Translations under genes and position numbers: made by a program
DNA from: Zunongwangia endophytica
Lineage (GTDB): Bacteria > Bacteroidota > Bacteroidia > Flavobacteriales > Flavobacteriaceae
Direction: 5' to 3'
NCBI RefSeq assembly: GCF_030409505.1
Contig: NZ_JAUFPZ010000002.1
Coordinates: 4,098,501 to 4,162,500 of the forward strand
Length of the DNA stretch: 64,000 nt
The notes under the pieces: model-generated
Database searches by the model: none
What the model was told of the DNA's origin: nothing
Seen by the model: the letters and a program-made list of their open reading frames with translations, nothing else
Shown here: positions 28,927 through 38,223 of the stretch, piece after piece
Position numbering within the stretch: the first letter of the stretch is position 1
Layout of the letters: each line of letters starts with the position of its first letter

Positions 28927-29337
28927 ATGCTACAACGTATACAGACAATTTATTTACTAATCGCAGCTATAGTCAGCCTTGGGCTTATTTTTTTATTCGC
29001 TTTATGGCAAACTGCTGAAGGTAGCCCAGTTTACGCTCAGGATCAAATAACCGTATTTATTATGTTTATTGCATCCGGATTATTATCTTTGGTGAGTATT
29101 TTTATGTTCAAAAATAGAAAGCTTCAATTTGTGTTGGGGCGTATCAATATATTATTAAACTTTATTTTACTAGGAGTGTTTGTTTATTGGTCACTAAGCT
29201 TACCCGGAGAAATGAATATTTCTGAGAAGGGTATTGGGATGTTTCTTCCTATCATTTCTATCGTTTTTCTAGTTCTGGCGAATAAAGCCATTAAAAAGGA
29301 CGAAGATCTTGTAAAATCTGTAGATCGATTACGATAA
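28927..29337 (+). CDS. DUF4293 membrane protein
   Basis: 136 residues from the ATG at 28927 (family members start M-x-QRIQT-x-YL); the TTG-type extension upstream is not used. Four membrane helices with short loops, ending with a charged tail. DUF4293 is a Bacteroidota-specific family, typically found beside rho as here. Function unknown. A TATTTTTG box at 28900-28907 could be its -7 promoter element. Confidence 0.85.
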   Translation: MLQRIQTIYLLIAAIVSLGLIFLFALWQTAEGSPVYAQDQITVFIMFIASGLLSLVSIFMFKNRKLQFVLGRINILLNFILLGVFVYWSLSLPGEMNISEKGIGMFLPIISIVFLVLANKAIKKDEDLVKSVDRLR

Positions 29338-29367
29338 GCCTATAATCTTAGTAGTATTAGTGCGTTG

Positions 29368-29398
29368 AAAACCCGAAGTGAAGACTTCGGGTTTTTTT
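29368..29398 (+). terminator. Terminator of the DUF4293 gene
   Basis: AAAACCCGAAGT / ACTTCGGGTTTT perfect 12-bp stem with a GAAG loop and T tail. Confidence 0.9.
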
Positions 29399-29530
29399 AT
29401 TTTCAATTTTTTAATGACAACCAGTTTTTGCTGAAGCTCGAGCTAAGATTAGACATTTTAACGGCCTATTTTTTTACGTTATCCCTGAACACTGCAAACT
29501 GAAGCTGCCAACTGCATGCTAGACTGAGCC

Positions 29531-30028
29531 TTATTTCGATGCCAACTCAATAACTTCCAGATCTTTAATTTCTTTGCCATCGATGGTAAATCTAAGCATG
29601 GTCCGTTGTTTATGCCATCCATGTTTGCCTGCTGCGCCAGGATTCATATGTACTAATCCCAGATCTTTGTCCATCATCACTTTTAAGATATGAGAATGAC
29701 CGCAAATAAATAATTTAGGAGGATTTTGCCGAATCTCATCTCTAACTGCAGGATTATATTTCTTGGGGTAGCCGCCAATATGCGTCATCCAGACATCAAC
29801 ATCCTCGCACATCCAACGTTGATGCAATGGAAATTCTTTTCTAATTTCAGCGTTATCGATATTGCCATAAACGCCAATAAGTGGCTTGCCAGTAGCCTGC
29901 AGTTTATCGGTCACATCTAAATCTCCAATATCACCCGCATGCCAAATTTCGTCGGCTTGTTCAGCGTAATGAAGAATTCTGTCGTCAATATAACTATGGT
30001 TATCGCTTAATAATAAAATCTTTTTCAA
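29531..30028 (-). CDS. Metallophosphoesterase (YfcE/MJ0936-like)
   Basis: 165 residues, TTG start (no ATG in frame). Motifs of the calcineurin-like family: SDNHSYIDD (instead of the usual SDTHG), HAGDIGD, GVYGNIDN, MTHIGGYP and CGHSHIL, ending with MNPGAAGKHGWHKQRTMLRF. Small cytosolic phosphodiesterase; the physiological substrate is unknown. Confidence 0.9.
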   Translation of the reverse strand: MKKILLLSDNHSYIDDRILHYAEQADEIWHAGDIGDLDVTDKLQATGKPLIGVYGNIDNAEIRKEFPLHQRWMCEDVDVWMTHIGGYPKKYNPAVRDEIRQNPPKLFICGHSHILKVMMDKDLGLVHMNPGAAGKHGWHKQRTMLRFTIDGKEIKDLEVIELASK

Positions 30029-30090
30029 AATAGCTCTTTTTTGAGGGGTTAAAGCTTTTGCTTAAGTACAATTTAGCAGAATAAATACCT

Positions 30091-30098
30091 TATCTTTG
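30091..30098 (+). promoter_or_regulatory. Predicted -7 element for truA
   Basis: TATCTTTG matches TANNTTTG 33 bp before the truA TTG. No well-spaced -33 TTG is seen, so confidence is limited. Confidence 0.45.
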
Positions 30099-30130
30099 TA
30101 CGCTGCAAATTTAGAAAATTCAGTTTAGCT

Positions 30131-30883
30131 TTGAGGTATTTTATAGATTTAGCCTATTTGGGTTCTGCGTATCACGGTTGGCAGATTCAACCAGATGCTA
30201 TAAGTGTACAGCAGGTCATTCAGCAGGCACTTTCTAGAATACTTCAGCAGAATATAGAAGTAGTAGGAGCGGGGAGAACCGATGCCGGTGTACATGCTAC
30301 GCAATTATATGCTCATTTTGATAGTGAAGTTCTATTAAATGAAGAAACACTTCAATTTAAACTGAATTCTTTTTTGCCTAAGGACATTTCTATTCAGCAA
30401 CTATTTAAAGTTCAGCCACAGGCGCATGCCAGATTTGATGCGTCTAGCCGAAGTTATGAATATCATATTGTAAATTCTAAGGATCCTTTTAAAATCGATC
30501 TCGCTTATTACCTTTTGAAGCGACCAGATGTTAAAAAGATGAATCGAGCAGCGGCAATGTTGAAAGATTACACTAATTTTAAGTGCTTTTCGAAAAGCCG
30601 AACCGATGTAAAAACCTATAATTGCACTATTGCTGAAGCTTTTTGGGAACAAACTGAAAACGAGCTAATATTTCACATCACCGCAGATCGTTTTTTAAGA
30701 AACATGGTAAGAGCGATTGTTGGAACATTATTAGAAATCGGATATGATAAAAATTCAGTTGAATTTTTGAAAGAAATCCTTAAAAGTGAAGACAGAAGTA
30801 TGGCTGGATCTTCGGTTCCTGCCCATGGTTTATATTTAACCAAAATAGAATACCCTAAAACAGCACTTTTTGATGGCCTCTAA
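30131..30883 (+). CDS. truA: tRNA pseudouridine(38-40) synthase TruA
   Basis: 250 residues, starting with TTG (RYFIDLAYLGSAYHGWQ is the conserved N-terminus and no ATG lies before it). The catalytic Asp is in GAGRTDAGVHA (about residue 52). FKCFSKSRTDVKTYNCTI and ADRFLRNMVRAIVGTLLEIG are further signatures. Modifies U38-U40 of the tRNA anticodon arm. Overlaps the following ABC transporter gene by 11 bp. Confidence 0.95.
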   Translation: MRYFIDLAYLGSAYHGWQIQPDAISVQQVIQQALSRILQQNIEVVGAGRTDAGVHATQLYAHFDSEVLLNEETLQFKLNSFLPKDISIQQLFKVQPQAHARFDASSRSYEYHIVNSKDPFKIDLAYYLLKRPDVKKMNRAAAMLKDYTNFKCFSKSRTDVKTYNCTIAEAFWEQTENELIFHITADRFLRNMVRAIVGTLLEIGYDKNSVEFLKEILKSEDRSMAGSSVPAHGLYLTKIEYPKTALFDGL

Positions 30884-32645
30884 AACCGGAAATGCATTTG
30901 ATTTTGATCTTTTTAAGCGCTTGCTTAAATATACCAATCCCTACAAACTAACTTTTTATTTTGTAGCAATAACCGCGATATTATTATCGTTTTTTGCCGT
31001 TGCAAGACCCTATTTGTTGCAGGTGACGATCGATGATTCTATCACACCAAAGGATAACGGGAATTTAATTTTCTACGTTTCTTTGATGATTGGGTTTTTA
31101 ATTCTGGAGGTAACATCTCAATTTTTCTTTATCTATTTTGCGAATTTACTAGGACAAAATGTAGTTAGAGATCTACGTGTGAATTTGTTTAAACACATGC
31201 TTCAGTTTAAGATGAAGTATTACGACAAATCTGCCGTTGGTCGTCTGGTAACTCGTGCTGTAAGTGATATCGAAACAATTTCCAGTATTTTTAGTCAGGG
31301 GTTATTTATGATCATTAGTGATTTACTAAAAATGATCGTCGTTCTTGGGTTTATGTTTTATAAAAGCTGGCAATTAACACTGTTGGTAATTACCGTTTTA
31401 CCTTTTATTATCTATGCTACTCGGGTTTTTCAAAAGAAAATGAAAATTGCCTTTGAAGAAGTACGTACACAAGTGGCTAACCTAAACACCTTTGTTCAGG
31501 AACGAATCACAGGGATGAAGATTGTGCAACTTTTTAATCGTGAAAAAGCAGAATATGAGAATTTTAAAGAAATAAATAATAAGCATCGCAAAGCCTGGGT
31601 GACTACGGTTTGGTATAATTCTATATTTTTTCCAATTGCAGAAATGTCTACTTCTATAACCGTTGGTCTGATTGTGTGGTTTGGTGGATTGCAAGCGGTT
31701 AATGATAATCCAAATATCACATTGGGGGTTATTATCGCTTTTATCGAATTATCACAGATGCTATTTAGACCCTTACGCCAAATTGCAGATAAGTTTAATA
31801 CATTACAAATGGGAATGGTTGCTGCAAATCGCGTATTTGGAATTTTAGATACAGATTCTACAATTTCAGATAATGGTACAAAAGAGCTTCATTCTATTAA
31901 AGGAGAAATCGAATTCAAAAATGTTCGTTTTAGTTATGTGGAAGAAGAAGAAGTTTTGCGCGGTGTAAACTTTAAGGCAAATACTGGAGAAACAGTTGCG
32001 ATTGTGGGAGCCACCGGAGCTGGGAAATCTACTGTTATAAATTTACTGAATCGTTTTTACGAAATTGATAGCGGTACAATTTTAGTGGATGGTATCGATA
32101 TCAAAGATGTTACTTTAAAATCTTTAAGATCTGAAATTGCAGTAGTGCTTCAGAATGTATTTTTGTTTGCAGATACCATCATGCATAATATCAAACTTGA
32201 TAATCCAGACATTACCGAAGAAGATGTTATTACTGCAGCAAAGCAAATTGGTATTCATGATTTTATAAGTAGTTTGCCAAACGGCTATAACTATAATGTA
32301 AAAGAGCGCGGTGCGATGTTAAGTTCTGGGCAACGCCAGTTAATTTCGTTTTTACGAGCTTACGTAAGTAATCCTAGTATTTTGGTTTTAGATGAAGCGA
32401 CCTCTTCAGTAGATACGTATAGTGAGCAGCTTATCCAAGACGCTACAGATAAAATTACAAAAGGTCGAACTTCGATTGTGATTGCCCACCGATTGGCAAC
32501 CATTAAGAAAGCTGATAAAATTATGGTAATGGATAGTGGAGAGATCGTAGAAATGGGAACTCACGACGAGTTATTGCTAAAAGACGACGGTCATTATCGT
32601 AAGTTGTACGAAGTACAGTTTATGGCAGAAGAGCCTTTACAATAA
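30873..32645 (+). CDS. MsbA-like ABC exporter (fused permease-ATPase)
   Basis: 590 residues from the ATG at 30873. Six membrane helices in the first 320 residues (ABC type-IV exporter half-transporter), then an ATPase domain with Walker A GATGAGKST, signature LSSGQRQLI, Walker B ILVLDEATSSVD and the H-loop AHRLAT. Homodimer expected. The closest relatives by pattern are lipid or multidrug exporters of the MsbA/YheI group; the substrate cannot be set from sequence. Overlaps truA at its start. Confidence 0.92.
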   Translation: MASKTGNAFDFDLFKRLLKYTNPYKLTFYFVAITAILLSFFAVARPYLLQVTIDDSITPKDNGNLIFYVSLMIGFLILEVTSQFFFIYFANLLGQNVVRDLRVNLFKHMLQFKMKYYDKSAVGRLVTRAVSDIETISSIFSQGLFMIISDLLKMIVVLGFMFYKSWQLTLLVITVLPFIIYATRVFQKKMKIAFEEVRTQVANLNTFVQERITGMKIVQLFNREKAEYENFKEINNKHRKAWVTTVWYNSIFFPIAEMSTSITVGLIVWFGGLQAVNDNPNITLGVIIAFIELSQMLFRPLRQIADKFNTLQMGMVAANRVFGILDTDSTISDNGTKELHSIKGEIEFKNVRFSYVEEEEVLRGVNFKANTGETVAIVGATGAGKSTVINLLNRFYEIDSGTILVDGIDIKDVTLKSLRSEIAVVLQNVFLFADTIMHNIKLDNPDITEEDVITAAKQIGIHDFISSLPNGYNYNVKERGAMLSSGQRQLISFLRAYVSNPSILVLDEATSSVDTYSEQLIQDATDKITKGRTSIVIAHRLATIKKADKIMVMDSGEIVEMGTHDELLLKDDGHYRKLYEVQFMAEEPLQ

Positions 32646-32707
32646 ATCTTCTATATCCTACGTTAGTTTTTTTGCATTAAACATCTTCCGAATTATAGAA
32701 ATCACGT

Positions 32708-33586
32708 ATGCAATATTGTTCCATTAAGGAAAAAGCACTAAATAAGACGAGGTTTATTCCTTTTTTAGCGATTTTATTTCTGAATTTTTCGCCACTTACT
32801 TCATTTTCTCAAGGCACTATAGTTTTAGATAAAATCGAAGAATTTAGATATATCGATGCAAGAAAAAACCTGCTTCGAATCGAACTGAAAGCCAAAGATT
32901 TTGAGGCTGATTGGGATCATTTCTTAAGAGTTGAAAATATAGGAACGGTAAAAGACGATACAGGGACGATCTTATCTCCTCACGAAAATTATCCTTACAA
33001 GGGCCAATGGAGCGGCAATAGTTTGTTCAAATTAAATTTTTTCGCACCCAGTAGAGAGGCCACGAAGTTGACTGAGATTTCTACAGTGGTTTCTTATTTT
33101 ACTATTTCTGAAGAGAAAAAATCACTGCTTCAAATTAATAATATTACCAATAAAAAAGACACCGATCTTTTATCGAAACTTGATGTAGATACAAAGCTGA
33201 TTTTGATCGATTTTCAGAAGCTGAAGACTTTAAAAGATCAACCTGGGTTTGAGGATTATATTAAGGAACTTTATAAAGAAGTCGGTATTGGTGATTCATT
33301 AGAAGAGGCGCGAAAATTTGTGGATCAGTTGTTTTACTTTTCTTACGATGAGGTTGGTAGGCAATTATTCTTTTATAAGAAAGATCCCGAGGATAAAATT
33401 TTTAAGTTGAATGTATATAACGCAGAAGGCGAAAAAATAAATACAGGATATTCGTACACGGGAGAGAAGATTGTACTTCATCTATCAGAAAAAGTGACCT
33501 CAGAATGTCGACTTGAAGTGAAATATGAGCATCCCGATGCGATTGAAGAGATCAAATTAGAATTAAAAAATATACCGCTTCCTTAA
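32708..33586 (+). CDS. Secreted protein of unknown function, tandem paralogue 1
   Basis: 292 residues with an N-terminal signal segment (FIPFLAILFLNFSPLTSFSQG, cleavage near residue 35). No known domain recognised. The last ~60 residues align with the next protein: both have a YSxxV-type strand, TGYSY/TGFTY, LSEKxxS/LSEKLSE, a hydrophobic EVK/EIK strand and end in LELKNIPLP or FRLEDILLP. Both proteins are 292 residues long. They are therefore tandem paralogues. An acidic/basic helical middle (130-210) contains LVxx-type repeats only. Probably periplasmic or surface-exposed. Confidence 0.7.
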   Translation: MQYCSIKEKALNKTRFIPFLAILFLNFSPLTSFSQGTIVLDKIEEFRYIDARKNLLRIELKAKDFEADWDHFLRVENIGTVKDDTGTILSPHENYPYKGQWSGNSLFKLNFFAPSREATKLTEISTVVSYFTISEEKKSLLQINNITNKKDTDLLSKLDVDTKLILIDFQKLKTLKDQPGFEDYIKELYKEVGIGDSLEEARKFVDQLFYFSYDEVGRQLFFYKKDPEDKIFKLNVYNAEGEKINTGYSYTGEKIVLHLSEKVTSECRLEVKYEHPDAIEEIKLELKNIPLP

Positions 33587-33596
33587 GGCATTTGTA

Positions 33597-34475
33597 ATGA
33601 AAAAAATAATATTCTTTTTACTCTTAATTACGAGCCAGTTTCCTCAAGAAATTATAGCGCAGGAATTTCAAATATTTCTATTCAATATTAAAGAAAATCG
33701 TTCTATAGTGTTCAATGATCAAACTCCAATAGGCGGCTGGCGAGAACCCAAAAATCAGATTAAATTATCAACTAGCTTAAATGGCTTACAGCTAGATAAG
33801 GATCATCTGGTGAAAATAAATGATTTAAAAGTTGTTGAAGATCAGGGAAATGTGGTGAGAGAAATGGAATCTTCAAAAGAGAGGAAGTATACCACTAGCA
33901 AATTGCAAGAAATTGTATTGGAAGCGCCTAAGCGGAAAGCAAAATCTTTAACTCTTAGTGGAGAAGTATTATATTTTAATCCAGATACGTCTAATAATGG
34001 TTTTATAGTTATTACTAATTTTTTAGACCGGAAAGGAGAAAATCTATTCGATAATCAAGGTAATGAAGCTGAATTAATCGCCTTGACTACAGCACAGATT
34101 TTAGAAGCCTACGATAAACTTGATAAAAACTTTCTAAAGCAATTAAACGAGCCACAAGAGGAATTGAGTAGAGAAGAAAAGCAAGAAATAGAAATTACAC
34201 GCGGAATTTTAGGATCGATGATTAGGAAGACGAAAGCGAATCCTGAAACCATCTTAAGTTTTAAAACGAACAAGAAACCGGAAGATTTTTATAGTATCGA
34301 AGTTTTTACTGAAGATAAGAAACTTATATCTACAGGTTTTACCTATGTTGAAGGTTTGTATCAAGTTACCTTAAGTGAAAAACTTTCTGAAAATAGTTTT
34401 ATTGAAATTAAAATGGATAATGAAGATGCCGTTAAAAAGATCGATTTTAGGTTGGAAGATATTCTATTACCGTAA
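33597..34475 (+). CDS. Secreted protein of unknown function, tandem paralogue 2
   Basis: 292 residues with signal peptide MKKIIFFLLLITSQFPQEIIAQ. Starts 10 bp after its paralogue and shares its length and C-terminal domain (see 32708-33586). A Glu/Lys-rich helix lies at about 185-215. No recognised family. The pair is likely co-expressed, probably with the ABC exporter upstream, though the 62-bp gap leaves room for a promoter. Confidence 0.7.
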   Translation: MKKIIFFLLLITSQFPQEIIAQEFQIFLFNIKENRSIVFNDQTPIGGWREPKNQIKLSTSLNGLQLDKDHLVKINDLKVVEDQGNVVREMESSKERKYTTSKLQEIVLEAPKRKAKSLTLSGEVLYFNPDTSNNGFIVITNFLDRKGENLFDNQGNEAELIALTTAQILEAYDKLDKNFLKQLNEPQEELSREEKQEIEITRGILGSMIRKTKANPETILSFKTNKKPEDFYSIEVFTEDKKLISTGFTYVEGLYQVTLSEKLSENSFIEIKMDNEDAVKKIDFRLEDILLP

Positions 34476-34694
34476 TGTAGCTTTCATTTTATAGTTCTCA
34501 GCCATCAGCGTTTGAAATTCAAGATTTAAAAACTAAAGCAAAATTTCTTCATTTTCAGTTATCGCCTTCAGTATTCCTGACCTCTGCTTTTGATACTTGA
34601 ATTTAGACTTCTCAATTCCCAATGATTTTCAACTTAAAATCAGCATTCAGAATTTTTCCAATCTAATTTTTTTCAGAATATAAAAGAGAAAATC

Positions 34695-35474
34695 TTACCT
34701 CAAATCTTCTTTTAATCGCTCTCTAAGTTCGTCGTTACTTTCAAACATGGTGAATTCTCCGTCACGGATATAAGAGATTTGTCCGGTTTCTTCGCTAACT
34801 ACTAAAGCAAGTGCATCGGTCTTTTCTGTAATTCCTACAGCCGCACGGTGACGCAGACCAAAACGGAGTGGGATAGAGCGGTCGTTCGAAACCGGTAGGA
34901 TTACACGAGTAGCAGTGACTTTATTTTCCTCTATAACCATCGCACCATCATGAAGCGGACTATTTTTAAAGAAAATCGACTCGATAATAGGTTGGTTCAA
35001 TTCGATATTCATCTCGTCTCCGCTATTCTTTACAAAATCTAGTTTGTTACTTCTTTTAATTACGATTAAGGCTCCTGTTTTACTGCGTCCCATCGTTTCG
35101 CAAGCATCGACTACGATGTCTACTTTGGTAGCGCTATCATCAGAGTCATCATTACGTGTAAACTTAAGACTTCTAAAAAACCGACCATTTTTAGTAATAT
35201 TAGCAGAGCCGATCATGAGTAAGAATTTTCTAATTTCCTGCTGAAAAACAACAATTAGAGCAAACATTCCAACTCCTACAAATTGATCTAGCACGCTACT
35301 TAAAAGCTCCATTTGGAGTAATTGAGTAAGTCGCCACACCAGATAAATAATCACGATACCAATAAAAATATTTACCGCTACCGTTCCTCTTACCAGTTTA
35401 TAAACATAGTAGAGTAACATGGCGATAAGTAAAATATCGAGAATATCCAGAAAACGAATACTTAATATATCCAA
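34695..35474 (-). CDS. cdaA: Diadenylate cyclase CdaA
   Basis: 259 residues from a TTG start. Three N-terminal membrane helices (about 10-85), then the DisA_N/DAC domain: GALIVIKR, SPLHDGAMVIEEN with the DGA motif and LRFGLRHRAAVGITE with the RHR motif needed for c-di-AMP synthesis from two ATP. Full length for the CdaA class. It follows folP (gap 36 bp) on the same strand, an arrangement repeated in flavobacteria. Confidence 0.95.
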   Translation of the reverse strand: MDILSIRFLDILDILLIAMLLYYVYKLVRGTVAVNIFIGIVIIYLVWRLTQLLQMELLSSVLDQFVGVGMFALIVVFQQEIRKFLLMIGSANITKNGRFFRSLKFTRNDDSDDSATKVDIVVDACETMGRSKTGALIVIKRSNKLDFVKNSGDEMNIELNQPIIESIFFKNSPLHDGAMVIEENKVTATRVILPVSNDRSIPLRFGLRHRAAVGITEKTDALALVVSEETGQISYIRDGEFTMFESNDELRERLKEDLR

Positions 35475-35510
35475 ATTGCGAGGTTTTATGTAAAAATAGA
35501 AAATTAAAGA

Positions 35511-36335
35511 TTATTTGTTGAAATGTGCTACTAATTTTATGCATTCCATTGCTTCTTTAACATCATGAACCCTAAGAATAGAAGCTCCTTTAGTTAGCGC
35601 TAATGTATTTAAAATACTTGTGCCGTTAAGTGCTTCAGTAGGTTGGATATCTAATGTTTTATGAATCATTGTTTTTCTTGAAATTCCGATTAAAAGCGGA
35701 AGATCAAATGGCGTAAAAAGATCAGATTTTTTCAGCAATTCAAAATTTTGATCTATAGTTTTAGCAAATCCGAAACCAGGATCTAATATAAGATCGTTAA
35801 TTTCTAAAGCCCTTGCCTGTTTAATTTTTTCTGAAAAATAAAAAGTTATGTCGGTTACTAAATCTTCATAATCGGTTAATTGCTTCATGGTTTTTGGCGT
35901 ACCACGCATATGCATCATAATATACGGAACCTGATATTGGGCAATTACGTGCATCATTTTATCATCTAAATTTCCGGCAGCAATGTCGTTGATGATTGCA
36001 GCACCGCTTTCGATAGCTTCCGCAGCTACTTTGCTTCTAAAAGTATCTACAGAAATTAAAATTTCAGGAAAATGTTTTATTAATACTTCAATCGCAGGTA
36101 TTACTCTCTGTAATTCTTCAGTTTCTGAAACATCATTAGCATCTGGCCTGCTACTATAGCCGCCAATATCGATAAAAGTGGCGCCCTGCCTCAGCATAAT
36201 TTCGGCTTTCCTCAGCAATTCAGTTTCGTTCTGCGTTCTGCTATTTTCAAAAAAAGAATCGGGTGTAGTATTTAATATTCCCATTACTTTGGGAGTAGAA
36301 AGGTCGATAAGCTTGCCTTTGCAATTGATCGTCAT
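35511..36335 (-). CDS. folP: Dihydropteroate synthase
   Basis: 274 residues. VMGILNTTPDSFFENS at the N-terminus (substrate loop 1), ATFIDIGGYSSRPDA (loop 2), SVDTFRSKVAAEAIESGAAIINDIAAG, MHMRGTPKTM, LILDPGFGFAKTIDQN and ISRKTMI all match DHPS. Joins pABA to dihydropterin pyrophosphate in folate synthesis; target of sulfonamides. Upstream gene of cdaA. Confidence 0.95.
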   Translation of the reverse strand: MTINCKGKLIDLSTPKVMGILNTTPDSFFENSRTQNETELLRKAEIMLRQGATFIDIGGYSSRPDANDVSETEELQRVIPAIEVLIKHFPEILISVDTFRSKVAAEAIESGAAIINDIAAGNLDDKMMHVIAQYQVPYIMMHMRGTPKTMKQLTDYEDLVTDITFYFSEKIKQARALEINDLILDPGFGFAKTIDQNFELLKKSDLFTPFDLPLLIGISRKTMIHKTLDIQPTEALNGTSILNTLALTKGASILRVHDVKEAMECIKLVAHFNK

Positions 36336-36425
36336 GCAATTAGAATTTTAAGATTTGGAGTGTTTTAAAATAATTTTGACCAGTTGGAATATTTGCCCGA
36401 AATTTACGCAAATTACCACGGTTTT

Positions 36426-36974
36426 ATGCAAGATACCTCGAAACAATACGATGCGGTGATCGAAATTTGTCGCAGTTTGTTTACCCAGAAAATGAAAGAT
36501 TACGGTTGCGCTTGGCGAATTTTAAGATTACCGTCGTTAACCGATCAAATCTTTATTAAAGCACAGCGAATAAGAAAACTTCAGGAAAATGAGGTAAGAA
36601 AAGTAGATGAAGATGAGAAATCTGAATTTATTGGAATTATCAATTATTCCATTATGGCGCTTATTCAGTTAGAAAAAGGTATTGCAGATCAGCCGGATTT
36701 AGCGGCCGAAGAAGCTACAAAGCTTTACGATGAAAAAATAAAGGCTACCAAAGAGTTAATGATGGATAAAAATCACGATTATGGTGAAGCCTGGCGTGAT
36801 ATGCGAATTAGTTCGCTAACGGATTTAATTCTTCAGAAATTATTACGCGTAAAACAAATTGAAGATAATAAAGGGAAAACCTTAGTAAGTGAAGGCATCG
36901 ATGCCAATTATCAGGATATGATTAATTATTCGGTATTTGCCATGATTCATTTTGCGGAAGCTGAAGAAAAATAA
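36426..36974 (+). CDS. DUF1599 protein (internally duplicated)
   Basis: 182 residues from the ATG at 36426, since family members begin M-Q-x-TSxQYD; the TTG at 36384 is rejected. Two copies of a ~80-residue unit: KMKDYGCAWRILRLPSLTDQIFIKAQRI and KNHDYGEAWRDMRISSLTDLILQKLLRVKQI, each followed by an INYSIMALI or INYSVFAMI helix. The DYGxAW pattern resembles nucleotide-modification (Thy1/MazG-like helical) folds, but function is unknown. Divergent from folP. Confidence 0.88.
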   Translation: MQDTSKQYDAVIEICRSLFTQKMKDYGCAWRILRLPSLTDQIFIKAQRIRKLQENEVRKVDEDEKSEFIGIINYSIMALIQLEKGIADQPDLAAEEATKLYDEKIKATKELMMDKNHDYGEAWRDMRISSLTDLILQKLLRVKQIEDNKGKTLVSEGIDANYQDMINYSVFAMIHFAEAEEK

Positions 36975-36998
36975 TCTCGAAAAACCACCAATATTAAG

Positions 36999-38093
36999 AT
37001 GAAGTTATTAGTGAAATTTGCCCGGATCTTTGTTGGGATACTTTTTATATTTTCAGGATTTATAAAGCTGAATGATCCTATTGGCTTCTCTTTTAAACTT
37101 CAGGAATATTTTTCACCAGAAGTTTTGGGGCTTGATTTTCTTTCACCTTTTGCATTAGTAATCGCCATTTTGATTTGCATTTTTGAGCTGGTATTAGGAA
37201 TAATGCTGCTTATAGGCTATTTGCCAAAATTCACGGTATGGAGCTTACTTTTAATGATCATTTTCTTTACGTTTCTAACTTTTTATTCGGCTTATTTCAA
37301 TAAAGTGACCGATTGTGGATGTTTTGGAGATGCAATTCCGCTCACCCCCTGGCAAAGTTTTACGAAAGATGTTATTCTACTGGTTTTCATTTTAATATTG
37401 TTCTTTAATAAGAAAATGATAAATCCGGTTTTTGTTCCTGCAAGTCATCGTTGGATCATTTTCTTAAGTTATATGCTTTGTTTTTTATATACGTATTACG
37501 TCTTAATGCATTTGCCGGTGTTCGATTTTAGACCTTATAAAGTAGGGAATAATATACCAGAGCTTCGTGATGTTCCAGAAGATGCTGCTAGCGATGTTTT
37601 TGAATATCACTGGAAATTTAATGTAAACGGAGAAGAAGAAATTGTAGTAACCAACGGTAATTATCCGCAGCACGAAGGTGAGTTTATAGAAGTAAATACT
37701 GAAATGATCGAGGAAGGCTACGAGCCGCCAATTCACGATTTTCAGATTCTGGATGATGGAGAAGATATTACCGATGAAATTCTTGCAGCAGAAAAAGTTT
37801 TATTAATTGTAGCTTACGATCTAAGCCTTACTGAAAAAGAAGGATATAAAAATATCGAGATTTTAGAATCTGAAGCGAATAAAAAGGGTTATAAAGTTGT
37901 AGGGCTAACAGCTTCAGGAGATGCGCTTAAATCTCAGATAAAAGAACAATTCAATCTTGATTTTCCTTTTTATCAAACCGATGCTACTGCACTTAAAACA
38001 GTAGTAAGGGCTAATCCCGGAATATTGATTTTACAACACGGTACAATTACACAAAAAAAGCACTGGTCTGATGCTTCAGCTATAAAATTATAA
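36999..38093 (+). CDS. BT_3928-type DoxX/MauE membrane protein with thioredoxin-like C-terminus
   Basis: 364 residues. Four to five membrane helices in the first 175 residues in a DoxX/MauE fold with a Cys-x-Cys motif in VTDCGCFGDAIPLTPWQSF. The soluble C-terminal 190 residues look like a peroxiredoxin/thioredoxin fold (VLLIVAYDLSLTEKEG...VVGLTASGD...FPFYQTDATALKTVVRANPGILIL) but the usual CxxC is absent. The protein family in Bacteroidota is called BT_3928. Possibly carries redox equivalents to the periplasm. Located 24 bp after the DUF1599 gene. Confidence 0.85.
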   Translation: MKLLVKFARIFVGILFIFSGFIKLNDPIGFSFKLQEYFSPEVLGLDFLSPFALVIAILICIFELVLGIMLLIGYLPKFTVWSLLLMIIFFTFLTFYSAYFNKVTDCGCFGDAIPLTPWQSFTKDVILLVFILILFFNKKMINPVFVPASHRWIIFLSYMLCFLYTYYVLMHLPVFDFRPYKVGNNIPELRDVPEDAASDVFEYHWKFNVNGEEEIVVTNGNYPQHEGEFIEVNTEMIEEGYEPPIHDFQILDDGEDITDEILAAEKVLLIVAYDLSLTEKEGYKNIEILESEANKKGYKVVGLTASGDALKSQIKEQFNLDFPFYQTDATALKTVVRANPGILILQHGTITQKKHWSDASAIKL

Positions 38094-38174
38094 TCAATTT
38101 CTAAAAAGTCTTAGAAGAATGATAAAAAGCTATAAATGCCTTTCGTCTAACGGAAGTTTGTGTGATTGAATCGG

Positions 38175-38182
38175 TATATTTG
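38175..38182 (+). promoter_or_regulatory. Predicted -7 element for tpiA operon
   Basis: TATATTTG, a perfect TANNTTTG match, 42 bp before the tpiA ATG. The nearest upstream TTTG (38157-38160) is 14 bp away, closer than usual. Confidence 0.45.
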
Positions 38183-38223
38183 TAGAAATCAGCTTAAAAT
38201 TAAATAATTTAGAACATTACATT

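Noticed and set aside
34476-34694. Possible small RNA or gene in the 219-bp gap before cdaA
   Set aside because: No hairpin, promoter pair or ORF could be supported.
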